64,000 nucleotides of DNA from Phycomyces blakesleeanus NRRL 1555(-). Its lineage: Eukaryota > Mucoromycota > Mucoromycetes > Mucorales > Phycomycetaceae. Below are positions 22,927 to 34,153 of the stretch, piece after piece. The notes beneath the pieces are model-generated. The model worked only from the letters and a program-made list of their open reading frames with translations, was not told the origin of the DNA and searched no databases. Numbering within the stretch: position 1 is the stretch's first letter; each line of letters opens with the position of its first letter. Both the position numbers and the translations under genes were made by a program. The DNA lies in the NCBI RefSeq assembly GCF_001638985.1, contig NW_017265134.1, forward strand, positions 4,268,906 to 4,332,905, written 5' to 3'.

Positions 22927-23895
22927 ATGGTTCCTCTTCCAAGTAACATCATTGATAGCCATGTGCATTTCTGGCACCCAGACAAAATTTTGATCCCTTG
23001 GCAAAAGGGGTCCATATTTGAATCCAAACCAATGGACGGTATGGCCTACAGTCAAGATGTCAAAAGAGTCAGAGTGCAGACGGCAGTATATGTCGAAACG
23101 GATGTGGATCCCGTACACAGCTTAGTAGAGGCCGATTGGATTGCTCGATATGCAGAAACCCTAAACAACCAAATAGAAGCAGCAACAGCAAAAGGAACAG
23201 AAACAGGAGTTGCATTTGGTGGCATTGGTGCAATAGTGGCCTATGCACCCGTCCACCAGGGAAAACATGTAGTGGCCTATCTTGATCTCTTGACTCGTCT
23301 GGTCGGCCGCCGTCGGTTACGCGGTGTTCGTCACTTGATCCAAGACCCTTTGCTTGACCCGGACCGCGTGCGGTGCCCGGATTTTATCGACGGTGTCCGG
23401 AGCCTTGCGTCTTTTGGACTTTCATTTGACCTCAACATCAACTGCAACCACTCACCCCAGCAGTTTCCGCCTATCATCACACTCGTCCAGAAATGCCCAG
23501 ACGTAAGATTTGTTTTGGACCACATGGCAAAACCGCCTTGCGACAGTAAGCCGGGACAAGACCGATTCGAGTTCTGGCGCTCACAGATGTTGCTGCTCGG
23601 AAAGCAACCCAATGTGGTCTGCAAAGTGTCAGGATTGGTTACTGAGACCCAGACCGAGTCCTGGACGGTTGAACAGCTGGGCCCGTTTGTGGAGACAGCG
23701 AAAGAGGCATTTGGTGTGGACCGGATCTTGTTTGGTGGTGATTGGCCAGTGTGCAACATGGCTGTCAAATGGCAGACCTGGATTGAGCTGTTATCTATCA
23801 TAATCCAGGACTGGCCAGACCAAGATAAACACAAGCTATTTGTTACAAATGCGGCAAAAACATACCAACTCAGTTCTTGTAAAACAGTAGATTGA
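22927..23895 (+). CDS. Amidohydrolase-2 family metal-dependent hydrolase, 322 aa
   Basis: Member of the amidohydrolase-related (Amidohydro_2) family that includes L-fuconolactonase and 2-pyrone-4,6-dicarboxylate lactonase, so a cytosolic lactone or amide hydrolase is likely; the substrate is not known. Metal-site motifs are visible: D10, H12 and H14 in DSHVHFW, the family signature RGVRH at about 132-136, H199 in VLDHMAKP, KVSGL at 233-237, and the catalytic Asp D272 in LFGGDWPV. Length fits the family. It is intronless and has clearly more G/C in third positions than its neighbours (a run of CG-rich codons near 23300-23420), so different expression or horizontal acquisition is possible. The ATG follows an A-rich leader. 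Confidence 0.9.
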   Translation: MVPLPSNIIDSHVHFWHPDKILIPWQKGSIFESKPMDGMAYSQDVKRVRVQTAVYVETDVDPVHSLVEADWIARYAETLNNQIEAATAKGTETGVAFGGIGAIVAYAPVHQGKHVVAYLDLLTRLVGRRRLRGVRHLIQDPLLDPDRVRCPDFIDGVRSLASFGLSFDLNINCNHSPQQFPPIITLVQKCPDVRFVLDHMAKPPCDSKPGQDRFEFWRSQMLLLGKQPNVVCKVSGLVTETQTESWTVEQLGPFVETAKEAFGVDRILFGGDWPVCNMAVKWQTWIELLSIIIQDWPDQDKHKLFVTNAAKTYQLSSCKTVD

Positions 23896-24303
23896 TGTGC
23901 GTACATACGTATGTACTTAAATACCTTGCCTTACTTGCTTACACACGCCCTTGTTTTTAAATATATAAATCTGTATTTTAAATTGAATTTGTACCTATTA
24001 TATGTATATATATATATATATATATGTAGGTATGTATGTATGTGTAGATAGATAGATAGATAGATAGATACATGTATGCATGCATCTGTATGTATGCTTA
24101 TTTATTTATATTTATACTATTTAGATTATTTATATTATTTAATTTTCTACAAGTAATATATAAACCACCTTGAATCCCCCCTCCTCCTCCTTCCCTTGTT
24201 CCTATCATCTTTCTTTCCATTACACACCAAATCACATAAAAGCTTAAATACATATATCATTGTTACTTTACTTCTTTACATTCAAAAATCCTAATCGTAC
24301 ATC
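23896..24303. other. Intergenic between amidohydrolase and next gene
   Basis: 3' flank with TA, TATG and (GATA)n runs (about 24045-24070), then a pyrimidine-rich promoter-like stretch CCCCCTCCTCCTCC about 130 bases before the next ATG. Confidence 0.5.
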
Positions 24304-25264
24304 ATGACTACAGTCGATTCCGGTCTTACTTACCAACGAAAGGTTAGACACCCTGAACAGTAAAACACAATACCATTATCACTATTAATATTAATATCGA
24401 CAACAATGTTGTTCAAATTCAAAACATATAATAATTAAACCAATACAAACAAACAAAAACATTTTACCTCTAGTTGCCAGATTATCCCGTCTCCCCTCTC
24501 ACACCTTCGCCATCTTACCATTCATTTGCTTCTCTCAGGGCAAGAGAGGCTCGTCGGGTATCATCCGATGGTAAAGTGTGGCACAGTCAACATCAACTAC
24601 TTTACATGAAAATATTTCATACATATTCATTGTTTTTTTTTAATTAATTAATTAATTTTTTTTTAATTAATTCTTTGTGAATAGACGCAAAGCCTGTTGT
24701 AAAGCACTATGGAACCATGACAAGAATCATAGTAGGCAAGTATTAGATCCTCATGCCAATATAACATATTTCTTTATTACTACAATATTCTTACACATCT
24801 TATTTTTTTTTTCATATAAAAATCTTTATATAGACCAACAGGATCGTAAAGAAGACATCACACCAGCTACTCCGACCCATACTACCATCAGCCCCAATGA
24901 CGACGACGAAGGACTCTATCTGCTGTGGACCCATCAATTGCTGCGCGAGCATGGATTCAAACCCTCTTCTTGCCGGACATCGACACTACAGGGCGATGAT
25001 GATACTCGCTCAGGCAACAACGATGACGATGATGATGACATTGCCAGTGATGACAGTAGTGTGACCAACCATTCATTGGATCTTGCGGCTTCTTTTCAGG
25101 ACCCCAACGTACTCACTCCGCCAAAGTATGGCGTGGGTAGGTCAATTGAGCCGTCTATTGCACCATCATCTTCCAATATGATCCTCAACAATAGTCCTGA
25201 GTCGGTCTCTGGCTTTACTCCCAAGCGTTCGTTCCTTTCAAAAGTCTTGCCCTGTTTCTTTTAA
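24304..25264 (+). CDS. Hypothetical disordered protein, 205 aa, 4 exons
   Basis: Exons 24304-24342, 24474-24570, 24685-24735 and 24834-25264 join in perfect phase. I do not recognise the product. It begins MTTVDSGLTYQRK, has a Pro/Ser stretch (LPDYPVSPLTPSPSY), a short basic segment, then a long acidic, Asp-rich, Ser-rich region and ends with FTPKRSFLSKVLPCFF. The helical patch YLLWTHQLLREHGF in the last exon is the only likely folded part. Intron 3 begins GCAAGT, so it is a GC-AG intron. The only GT nearby would break the phase. The C-terminal Cys with two Phe could be a lipid or membrane anchor, but it is not a CaaX box. No function proposed. Confidence 0.7.
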
Positions 25265-26988
25265 GACATGTATATTTATATACATATACATACATACATA
25301 CATGCATACATACATATACACACACACACACACACATCTCATTATTATATATTCTTCTTGTCGTAAATAACCCTCTCTTTTATATTTTCTACAATTACTT
25401 TCTTTTCTTTCTATTATACATTTTGGCAGTACAAACCATCAATTTAATAATATACAAATGTATATACACATCAAATATCTCTTATAATTTTCTTTCTTTA
25501 TGGCTGAAAACTATAAAACCAAAAGAGAAATCAACAGAATCAGCAGAAAAGGTAGCAAGCTTGTGAATTGGGGAGGAAATAATGAAATGACACAAACAAA
25601 ATAGCTTAAAGCGTGAGAAACAAAAACAAGAAGAACGAGAACAATCAAATCAAGAAGAACAATCTTTGTGTTTATTTGATATAAATCTATTAAACTGTAT
25701 GTAACTTGGGGTTATATGAAAGAAATACATTCAGATTGATAAAGAAGTCTTTGAATCTTTTATTATATTGTATTTCATTTGCCTGTCTGCCTGTCTGTCT
25801 GCCTGCTCGATTATTTTGATTGTTTGTTTGTTTGGATTCAAGTGTCCAATGAATTGTACATCAATTAAAAGGCACATGCAATCTGTCGCTCGAGGTTAAA
25901 TATATATATATATAGAGAGTACACAAAACACAAACAAAATGGTCTATTGAGATTACACAAGCAAAACATAATAAGAATAGATATACAAGGGAGGAGGGGT
26001 AGATGGGGGTCCTTTGTTGTGGAATACAATCTTGAGTAACCAAATAATCTAAAGCTAGAACTACATAGACAGATTTATATCATATTTTAGGTTGGCTATA
26101 CACTTTGTTGTATTAATTAGACAAGACAACAACAATATACTGTTTTTTTTTGTGTGTGTTTATAGGCATAATGAATTAAATTGCATTGAATCGCATTGAA
26201 TTTTGATCTTATATATCTATAGCTATTTTCTCCATGAAAATGATAAATCAGTCAAGGATTACACAAGAAAGGAAAAAGGTAAAAAAAAAAGACTAATGGT
26301 CATCATCATTCACTTGTAATTTGAATACAAAAAATATATATTTATTCAAAGCTTACTATTTCTTCTTATAAACAGCTCATTTTTGCACGGGCCAAGTTCG
26401 GTCCTACTAGGGAACATCAAATGATATTCAATTAAAGGTTCTTTCTTGTTCGTTTCCTTTCTTTTGTTCTTTTCGGTACACAATATATCCAGCACATTCT
26501 CTCTCTCTTATTTTTTTTTGGAGAACAAAAAAGAACGAAGGAAAAAGGCCCCAGCACTCGGTCATTCGAACAGGGTAAATGATTATGATTCTATACATTT
26601 ATAGTAAAAGGGCTAGACTTTGTTTCTATTGATCAAACAAACCAGGAGACAGGTATATAAGATCAATAGATAGATTAATATTTATATTGTTGCTATAGGA
26701 ACTGATATTATATTTTTATATTTATATATAATGACATATTGATATCCTTTGCCTTGGCAAATATGAGTCATATTGAAATCAGAAAATACTTTAGGACACA
26801 CACACACAAATATACTACATACATTACACACATTTTTTTTTTTCAAAAAAAAAAAGTAAAATAAAAGAAACACTACGCACTATGTACTACGCACAGTCTC
26901 TCTGTGTATATAATATATAATATATATATGTGTGTGTGTGTAGTATATAGGGTCAGGACAAAAGTCAAAAGGAAAAGAAAAAGAAAAT
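25265..26988. other. Intergenic with microsatellites
   Basis: No gene seen. Runs of TACA/CATA and CA at about 25275-25340, GCCT/GTCT at about 25785-25805, and TA and GT at about 26910-26945. The last part is the 3' flank of the CE4-like gene. Confidence 0.45.
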
Positions 26989-28581
26989 CTAAATAGTCAT
27001 AATTAATACAACCAAGGCCAATGGAATAACAAACGATTCTGTAATCTGCCTGATCCCACCAGAAGATGTCTTATCGTCATTGGTGCTGGTATTATCTTTG
27101 GAATCATGTAAGGTCTTTGACTTTGGAGTACCCGAGGGCGATCCGATTCCGGAAGTCTTTGGTTTTTCTACAACCGTCTGGCCTTGTTTGTAATCGGGTG
27201 TACCAAACGAATGCTTGTCTGACACAAACTTTAGAGACGCAGCACCTTATATATATATATATATTTAAGATAATGATAAAAGGATTGATAATAATAATAT
27301 TAGTAGAATAAACAGGTAGATTAGAATCATAAAAAAAACTTTTTACATTATACATATATGTGGATATTCAACTTACTTTCTTTGTAAGGTGTCTTGTCGT
27401 TAAGACAACCATCCAATCTGACCATCGTGTATCCATTCTGATTGATCTGCTTGACAATGTCGTAGATTGCCTGCCAGGACCCGGTGTCTGGAATGTCATA
27501 CTGGACCGAGATAAAGGAACCCTTGGAATCATAGGTGTCCAGCTGCTTGGTGAAGACCTGGTTGTAGAGATCGGCAATTCCCTCTGGGTTGTTTTTAAAG
27601 TTGTAGTCCATCGTGTCCAGGTTGTACGAGACCAGAGTGAAGCCTAACCCACGAATCAAGTTCTCAAGCCGGATGTCCTCTGGCTGGGAATAGTGAAGGC
27701 GGACATACTTTGGAGCAACGCCGATCAGAGTTTCGACGATCTTGGCTGTATTGATAACATCGGCCTTTAGCTGTTCGTCAGTCAGACCGTCGGAAGTGTC
27801 GCCTGGAGCACGATATGTCATTCCAATAAAATGACCGTCATTGTAAGCACGCTGCAAAATCATTGCATACTGTTGAGTGTAGAGCCTAATAATCACAACA
27901 ATCTGTATTAAGCAAAAATAATAATTCTGTTTTGATGATAGCATACTATGTATGTATGTTTGTATGTATGTACGTATCTATATAGAAAGAAAAGAGATAA
28001 AGACAAGGATTCTGTCTTTTTCTATTTACCATGTAGCATTTACAAAAAAGTTTGCCTTTGCCTGAGTGTGCTTGAGACCATTCAAAACCTTTGCTGTTAC
28101 ATCACTTGGACCTTCGTTCTATAGTAATAATAATTAATATTAACTTATTTTGTTGGTACTGGGGATGATGTAGATTATGTAGCTACTGATGTGGGTTTAC
28201 AAATTAGTGAATTATACTTGCATATGTTACTGCAATCTGACCAGGATTTGCACAGGCTGTTGCTTGAGGAGCAGGTCCATGTCCAACTACTTCGGTAGGA
28301 TGATTCCAAACAGGTAAAAGCATTGCATCGCCTATTCCAAATAGATGCACAAATACATATATATTACAATGTGTTGTTGTTATTATTCGAAATATTTCAA
28401 ACTCTTATATGCAAATATATATTTACCTTGAGCACAAGCAACATGAATGAATATGAATACACAAGCTATAATATATATTTATAAGCAAACAAAACGATTA
28501 ACGTATGTGCTGATATTATGTAAAGTACTTGATTTATGTACCAAATAGTAAACTCAACGTCTTTGTAGAAAGCCGTGCCAT
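26989..28581 (-). CDS. GPI-anchored CE4 polysaccharide deacetylase-like protein, 347 aa
   Basis: Six exons (28581-28542, 28465-28427, 28331-28222, 28118-28030, 27885-27377, 27245-26989) join in frame. Residues 1-26 are a signal peptide (hydrophobic core LLFACVFIFIHVACAQ). The NodB/CE4 homology domain spans about residues 50-260, with QIAVTY-NEGPSD where active enzymes have TFDDGP, then ANFFVNATW, RAYNDGHFIGMTYRAPG and YVRLHYSQPED. The HxxxH metal-ligand motif after GHFIG is absent (MTYRAPG). The Ser/Thr-rich linker and C-terminal SSGG followed by FVIPLALVVLIM form a GPI-anchor signal. So it should be a cell-surface protein, probably chitin-related. Loss of both Asp of motif 1 and of the His pair suggests no classical deacetylase activity. 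Intron 3 is GC-AG. Confidence 0.85.
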
Positions 28582-28616
28582 TATGGTTTTAGTATATGTA
28601 TCTATATATATATATA

Positions 28617-28647
<31 letters not shown>

Positions 28648-28919
28648 ATGTATGTATGTATGTATGTGTGGGTATATATGTATGTATACGTATGAGTGAG
28701 CAAGTGAGTGTTTTTTCTTTTTAAATTAGGAACTAAAAGAGCTGCAATGTAATGTAATTCAAAAAGGAAAAAAAGAAGAAAGAAGAAAGAAAGAAAGCAA
28801 GAAAGCAAGAAATCAAGGAAAAATAAGAAGAAGGATACTAATTCTGATAGAGATATAATACAATACAAGATCGTTTTCTTTACTACCACCACTGCTACTG
28901 CTAATACTAATGTTACTGC

Positions 28920-28952
<33 letters not shown>

Positions 28953-29766
28953 TGTTCTTTTTAGTCTTATTCTTATCTATTAAAAAAATGGACAAACAAA
29001 GAGTGACAGATAAATGAGAGAGAAAGAAGGGGAGCCCTAAGGGGAGGATGGAGAGGTACATTCTTTTGGTACTCGAAATGGATGAAAAGCAAATTTCTTA
29101 CTAGTTATTATCACACCCAACTTAAGCCAACCGCATTCCAATAAGTTATTAGGATTTATTAGTATTGATATATATATATTGCAATGTACAAAACAAAAAC
29201 AGAAAACCAAAGACTAGGAAACACATAATATCAGATTCATTGTACCTGTATTCTTCCTCTTCTTCTACTTCTACTTCTTCTTATTATTAATAAGAAGAAA
29301 ATATAAAAAGAAGAGCTAAAACGATTGCTATTTTTTTGTTTTTGTTTTATTTATCATTATAATTTCTCTGTTGTATGATGAAGTACAAAAAGCAATGATA
29401 ACAACAATGATAACAATTTTAATAGAGAACCATGATGATTTAATGCAAGAAAGGATGAAAGATAATAAGATAAGTTTGAAGAATGAACGAATGCAATTGA
29501 AGTGAATTGAATGATTTTTTTTGGTAGTTGTAAGTGAAGTGAAGTGAAATGAGATGAAATGTAGTGTAATGTAGTGAAAATGAAGTTAAATGAGTTGGGA
29601 TGTTATGTTGTGCTAATTGAAAGAACTGGCTTGAAGGATCTATAGACTTATTATCATTACTGCCACGAGTGCTGCTGCTAGTGTTAGTGTTGCTGCTACT
29701 GGTGCTGCTAGTGCTGCTAGTACTGCTTTTGTTGTTGTTTTCGATTTCGATTTCGATTTGCTGTGC
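28582..29766. other. Intergenic between CE4-like gene and GATA-PHD gene
   Basis: 5' flank of the CE4-like gene and distal 3' flank of the GATA-PHD gene. Long TG/TATG run at about 28615-28680, (ATT)n at about 28919-28950, GAAGTGAA-type repeats at about 29530-29580 and GCTGCTA runs at about 29665-29730. No gene seen. Confidence 0.5.
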
Positions 29767-29923
29767 GTTGCTACGTTATAGTGTTGCTACGTTATAGTGT
29801 TGCTACGTTGTAGTGTTGCTACGTTACAGGGTTGCTACGTTATAGTGTTGCTACGTTACAGGGTTGCTACGTTACAGGGTTGCTACGTTACGATATTGCT
29901 ACGTTACGATATTGCTGCGTTAC
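29767..29923. repeat. 16-bp minisatellite, about 10 copies
   Basis: Unit GTTGCTACGTTATAGT with variants GTTACAGG and GTTACGAT in the second half. A period of 16 is not a multiple of 3, so it is not a coding repeat. It lies about 140 bases beyond the stop of the GATA-PHD gene, possibly in its 3' UTR. Confidence 0.85.
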
Positions 29924-30057
29924 TATTTGTTGTTGTTTTTTGTTGTTGTTGTTGTGCTGCTGATAGTGCCGCTGTTGTTGTTTTTGTTTACGATTTTGAT
30001 TTTGGTTTTGGTCTGCTTTGAGTATTGAGTGTTGCGCTGTTGCGCTTTTATTTCTTG

Positions 30058-31690
30058 TTAATGCCGCTTTTGATTCCGGATCATTAGAGGAAGATGATTT
30101 CGAGGTAGATCAACCACTACAAATAAATCCAATAATAATAATAATAATAATAATAATTATTTAATATATATATGGTATTATAAAAATCCCATTTATTCAT
30201 TTAAATATACATATATATGTATGTGTGTATGTGTGTGTGTTTTTTTTTTCTTTCTTTTTTTTTTACTCACCAACTCTATTCTTTAGACGATTGACTCTAC
30301 AGGCTGAACTACAATACCACCGGGTATCCTGGAATAAATGAGATCCGATTATGGGCGACCGACATAATTGATGATATGCTCGTGAACAACCTCCTTGACA
30401 TTTCACAAGCAGGTTGTCTGATGTGAAGCCTGGAGATCTGCAGATGGCACAAAACTCTTGGATAACAGGACATATTCGGTCTTGGATCGGTTCGTTTACA
30501 AAAGCCGAGAGATCAAGTCGAGGTAGACGACTGACCAGGCCATAGCCTTTGTAGTCACAACCATGTTTACTATTAATGGATATCATTATCTTGAAAATTA
30601 ATATTATAATTATTATAATTATTATAATTATTTATTTATATTATATATATTCTTTTACTTACTTGCACAATGTTCGTTTTCCCCATGGACCTGGTCTCCA
30701 ATTGACACTTTCAGTAGTTCCGCAGTATCGACACCAATCGACTCCTGTGTCAGTCAAACTCTCGAATACGGTCGGACGTGGCGTAGAAGAAGAGAAGGAG
30801 GGTGACTGTGATGGTGAGGAGGAAGATGTGACGGCGGTAGTAGTGTTTAACAATCTTTTGAAAGGCTTTTCTGGTTCAAGACTCGTGTCACTGTCGATGG
30901 ATAATCGTTTTCGTTTCAGACCATGTCGAGGTATTATTAAGCTGGAGTTTCGACGACTAATAATACTGCTGCTCCGGCTGCTATTGTTGCTGTTGCTGTT
31001 ACTGGTTCTCGTGCTGCTGTTGATACTATTGGTATCTGTATCGATATCTGAGTCATAATGATAATCATAATCAAGAATAATATCGCTTTCACTACTCTCG
31101 TAATTATTAATTTTATTTCTTCTGCTGCCTTTTTTGGTGATTTTGGTAGTGGTGGTAGTGGTGTTGTCGTCGTTGTTTTCATCATTTTCGTTGTCGTCAT
31201 TAAAGTGATCTAAAAGGGCAGACCATTCTAGCTGTGGTGATTGATCGCTGAGTGAATCATCTATAATAGTGGTACGGCTACTGGGATATGGTAGTACAGA
31301 GAAATAGTCTTGGGGAGATTGGTGAGTGGACATTGGAGACTCACTAATATTATTATTATTAATCATAATAACAGCCGTTGTAGTGTTATCATTATCAGCA
31401 ATAAGATTAGTGTTGTTGGTGACGGTACTATCGTTTGGCTGAGAGAGGTCAAGGTCTTCAAGACCATCAAAGAGGGGCTCGTGGTCATACAAGAGACCTG
31501 AGGGGGATGTGACAGGAGATAGGTTGGGAGATGGTGTTTTTTGCTTGATGTTTAAAGGAGAAGGTGCAGCAAATGCAAGTGATTGGTGAAGAGCTAGAGA
31601 GGATTGGATAAGGTCGTGTGTGGGCGGCTGGGAGAAAAAGATGTCATCTTTGAGGAGGAAATATGATAAAGAAGAAGAAGCCCAAAACAT
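30058..31690 (-). CDS. GATA-type plus PHD zinc-finger protein
   Basis: Probable chromatin or transcription regulator in the nucleus. Exon ...-30663 ends inside the GATA-like finger, exon 30569-30271 completes it and carries the PHD finger, and exon 30116-30058 ends it; phases agree. GATA-like finger: CRYCGTTESVNWRPGPWG...TLC, then NKHGC after the intron, so the last pair is C-x4-C instead of C-x2-C. PHD finger: CAIC, CQGGC, YHQLC, WYCSSAC, a full Cys4-His-Cys3 set. The N-terminal 300 residues are low-complexity Asn/Ser/Asp/Thr. The start is uncertain: the ATG at 31690 is used here. An alternative is an intron (donor GTGAGT near 31873, acceptor CCCAG near 31625) joining in phase to a Ser/Asn-rich exon at about 31874-32025. 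Confidence 0.75.
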
Positions 31691-31908
31691 AGAAAGCAAA
31701 AGAAAGTAGAACAAAGATGTATAGAATAGCAATATATAAAAGAAAGGAAAAGAAGTAAAAAAAAAAAGAGAAAAAGAAAAAAGAAAGTAGAAGAAGTAGA
31801 AGAAGAAGAAAAAGGAGAAGGAATAGGTTGTTTTTAGAAAAAATAAGAATAATGATAATAACAATATTACTCACACTAGCACTAATATTAACACTACTAC
31901 TACTACTA

Positions 31909-31943
<35 letters not shown>

Positions 31944-32578
31944 TCTGGTGCTGCTGGTGCCAATACTACTGATAGTAAAATAAAGGTGGGTTTGGTTGTG
32001 GCAAGTACACTGCTCATCAAATCTAATTTTTTTTTATTCTTTTTATTTGTTGCAGGCTTCTGGCTTGTGCTCGTGACATATACAGGTGATCCCAAAAGAA
32101 CCAAAAGTCGGTCCCTCAAGCGAGTACTCCGCTCGGCTGATCAAACACATGAGGTCTGATCTGGAAGACAGCTGATGATTAAGGAAATAAAGAACCAGCA
32201 AAAGAAAGACAAAAAAGACGAGCCATAAAACAATAAATATCTAGTGTCGATATAAGTTGTAGCCTGTTCTTACTAGTTGTTCTTAATTTTGCTTGTCAGT
32301 ACTAATACATACATTTGATATAATTTAAAGTGGGCTGTAGGTAGTTGGTTGTTGGTTGTGAAAGGAAAGTTGATAGACTTGATGACGTATAAAGAGTGCA
32401 GAAAGAAGTTCATGACGATAGATGTATGTATATATGTATGTATGTGCTTTATGTATATGTGCTATTTGATTATTTTTATTTATTTACTTTTATATATATA
32501 TATATCTTTCTTAATTATTATTATAAAATAATTTTAATAAAAAATAATAATTATATATATATATATATATTTTGGGAA
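31691..32578. other. 5' region of GATA-PHD gene and intergenic
   Basis: 31740-31860 is a polypyrimidine (minus strand) stretch typical of a long intron tract. 31885-31960 is an AGC/AAC/AGT triplet run that reads as poly-Ser/Asn in the frame compatible with the downstream exon. Beyond 32120 I see no gene. Confidence 0.4.
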
Positions 32579-34153
32579 TTAAAGCAATACTCTAACAATT
32601 GCCTTTGCTCTTTCTATCTTTGACTCTTCTTCTTCATCATCGTCTTCACCTTCTTTAGGTTCCTCTAATGATTGTGCGGGTTTTTCCACTTGTGCTGCGG
32701 ATCTAGCCAAAAGCTTCTCGGCATCAAAATCATCATCATCATCATCATCGTTGTTTTGAGTATCCACATAACCAGTCAACGATTGACTGACTGTAGAAGT
32801 CTGGCAGATCTTTTGTGCTTCTACCAATAAGTTCTGTAATTAAGATGGTACAATAAATATATACAGAATAATCATAATATTAGTAATTGTTACAATCTTA
32901 TCTTGAACTTCAACATATTCTCACTACCCCCCCTCTTTCACTTTTCTCTCTTTCTTTTATTTTCCCTCCTCAATTATATATATATAATTAAATTATAGAT
33001 AAATTAAAATTAAGATTAATTTAATTTAATTTAATTTAATTTTATAATAAAAAAGCATTACCTTTCGTGCCATTCCCTGTAAATCTTTAAGGTACTCCAG
33101 TAAGAGTTTGAAATCATCGTCATTAATCTACAAGTGACAGCAAGACAACACATCAATTAAAAAAAAAGCCCCAACAAAAATATCCAAATTAAACTCACTT
33201 GTTCAGTGTCATAAATATGCTGTAATAACCAGATCTGCTGTACTTTACGGAACTTCCATGAAGATTTATCAGCACAGAACAATCTTAGGTAGACAAGCGA
33301 TTCTATAATACACAAGCTATTAGATATCAAGCAGTCAATTCACTATTTCCCTTCTTCCCCTCACTACCACATTAGCTCAATATATATATATATATATATA
33401 TATACCTTCTTTCTTTCCAAGACTCTCTTCTTTAATCTCTTTTACTGGTTTAGCAGCCTTTTGTGCCTTTGGTGTCTTTGGCTTCTTTGGCTTCTTCTTC
33501 TTTTGCTCTTCTACTGATGCCTGGATCTCCTTTAGCGATTCATCAACCTTGGCTTTTTTAGCCTCAATTTCTTCTTTGGTCTCCAACTTGCGCTTCTTTG
33601 TCACTGTTGTTGCTGCTGTCTTTCTCTTATCATCCTTTACTGCTTTTTCTTGTTCTTTCTTTACGGGTTCTACGATCGACTCATTTCCCTCGTCATCAAA
33701 AGTCATGTGAAGAGTAGGAGCACTGTTCTTCAACAATGCATCCTTGGCTGCCTTCTTGGCTGTCATTGACTTCAACAAAGCTTCGGCAGGTGTGAGACGT
33801 TTCTTGGGTGCCTCGATTGGTTTCTTGGATACAATTGTCTTTTTGGGTCCTGCTTTTGGTTTATCACTAGCACTACCATCGGCAGCGACATCTTCTTTTG
33901 TCTCCTTTGCTTTTCCAATTGGTTTCTTTACTGGTGTTCCAGCCTTCTTTTTAATTGACAGTGTCTTTTTGACATTCTTGTCAGTGGAGTCTGCGGCGGT
34001 GGTGGTGGTTTTGATCGTTTCGGTAGTTTCGGTAGCGGTCTTTGGGGTCACACTCTTTGCTACAGTCTTTGTGGTCTTTGTGATCTTTTGGGTAGTCCTT
34101 GTGACTTTTGGAATCGATCCTGCCTTGTCTTTTGTGGCGATTGCTGGACTCAT
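32579..34153 (-). CDS. WKF-domain (C7orf50-like) Lys-rich protein, 390 aa
   Basis: Four exons: 34153-33406, 33302-33199, 33127-33062, 32833-32579, all phase-consistent. Residues 1-250 are Lys/Thr/Ala-rich and disordered with many KKP and KTT repeats, typical of nucleolar proteins. Exon 2 holds the WKF domain core: SLVYLRLFCADKSSWKFRK followed by QQIWLLQHIYD. Exon 3 (INDDDFKLLLEYLKDLQG) completes it. The C-terminus has poly-Asp and poly-Glu tracts. The WKF family (human C7orf50) is associated with the nucleolus, so a role in ribosome biogenesis is inferred only. An earlier in-frame start upstream is a low-complexity Phe/Tyr run, so the ATG of MSPAIATKDK was taken. Confidence 0.85.

Noticed and set aside
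29767..30021. Coding sequence over the 16-bp repeat
   Set aside because: The period is not a multiple of three and the open frame is low-complexity; it lies beyond the stop of the GATA-PHD gene.
30659..31864. Start of the GATA-PHD protein at the most upstream in-frame codon
   Set aside because: The first 58 codons are a Phe/Leu/Ser run from a polypyrimidine tract, more likely an intron tract or leader.
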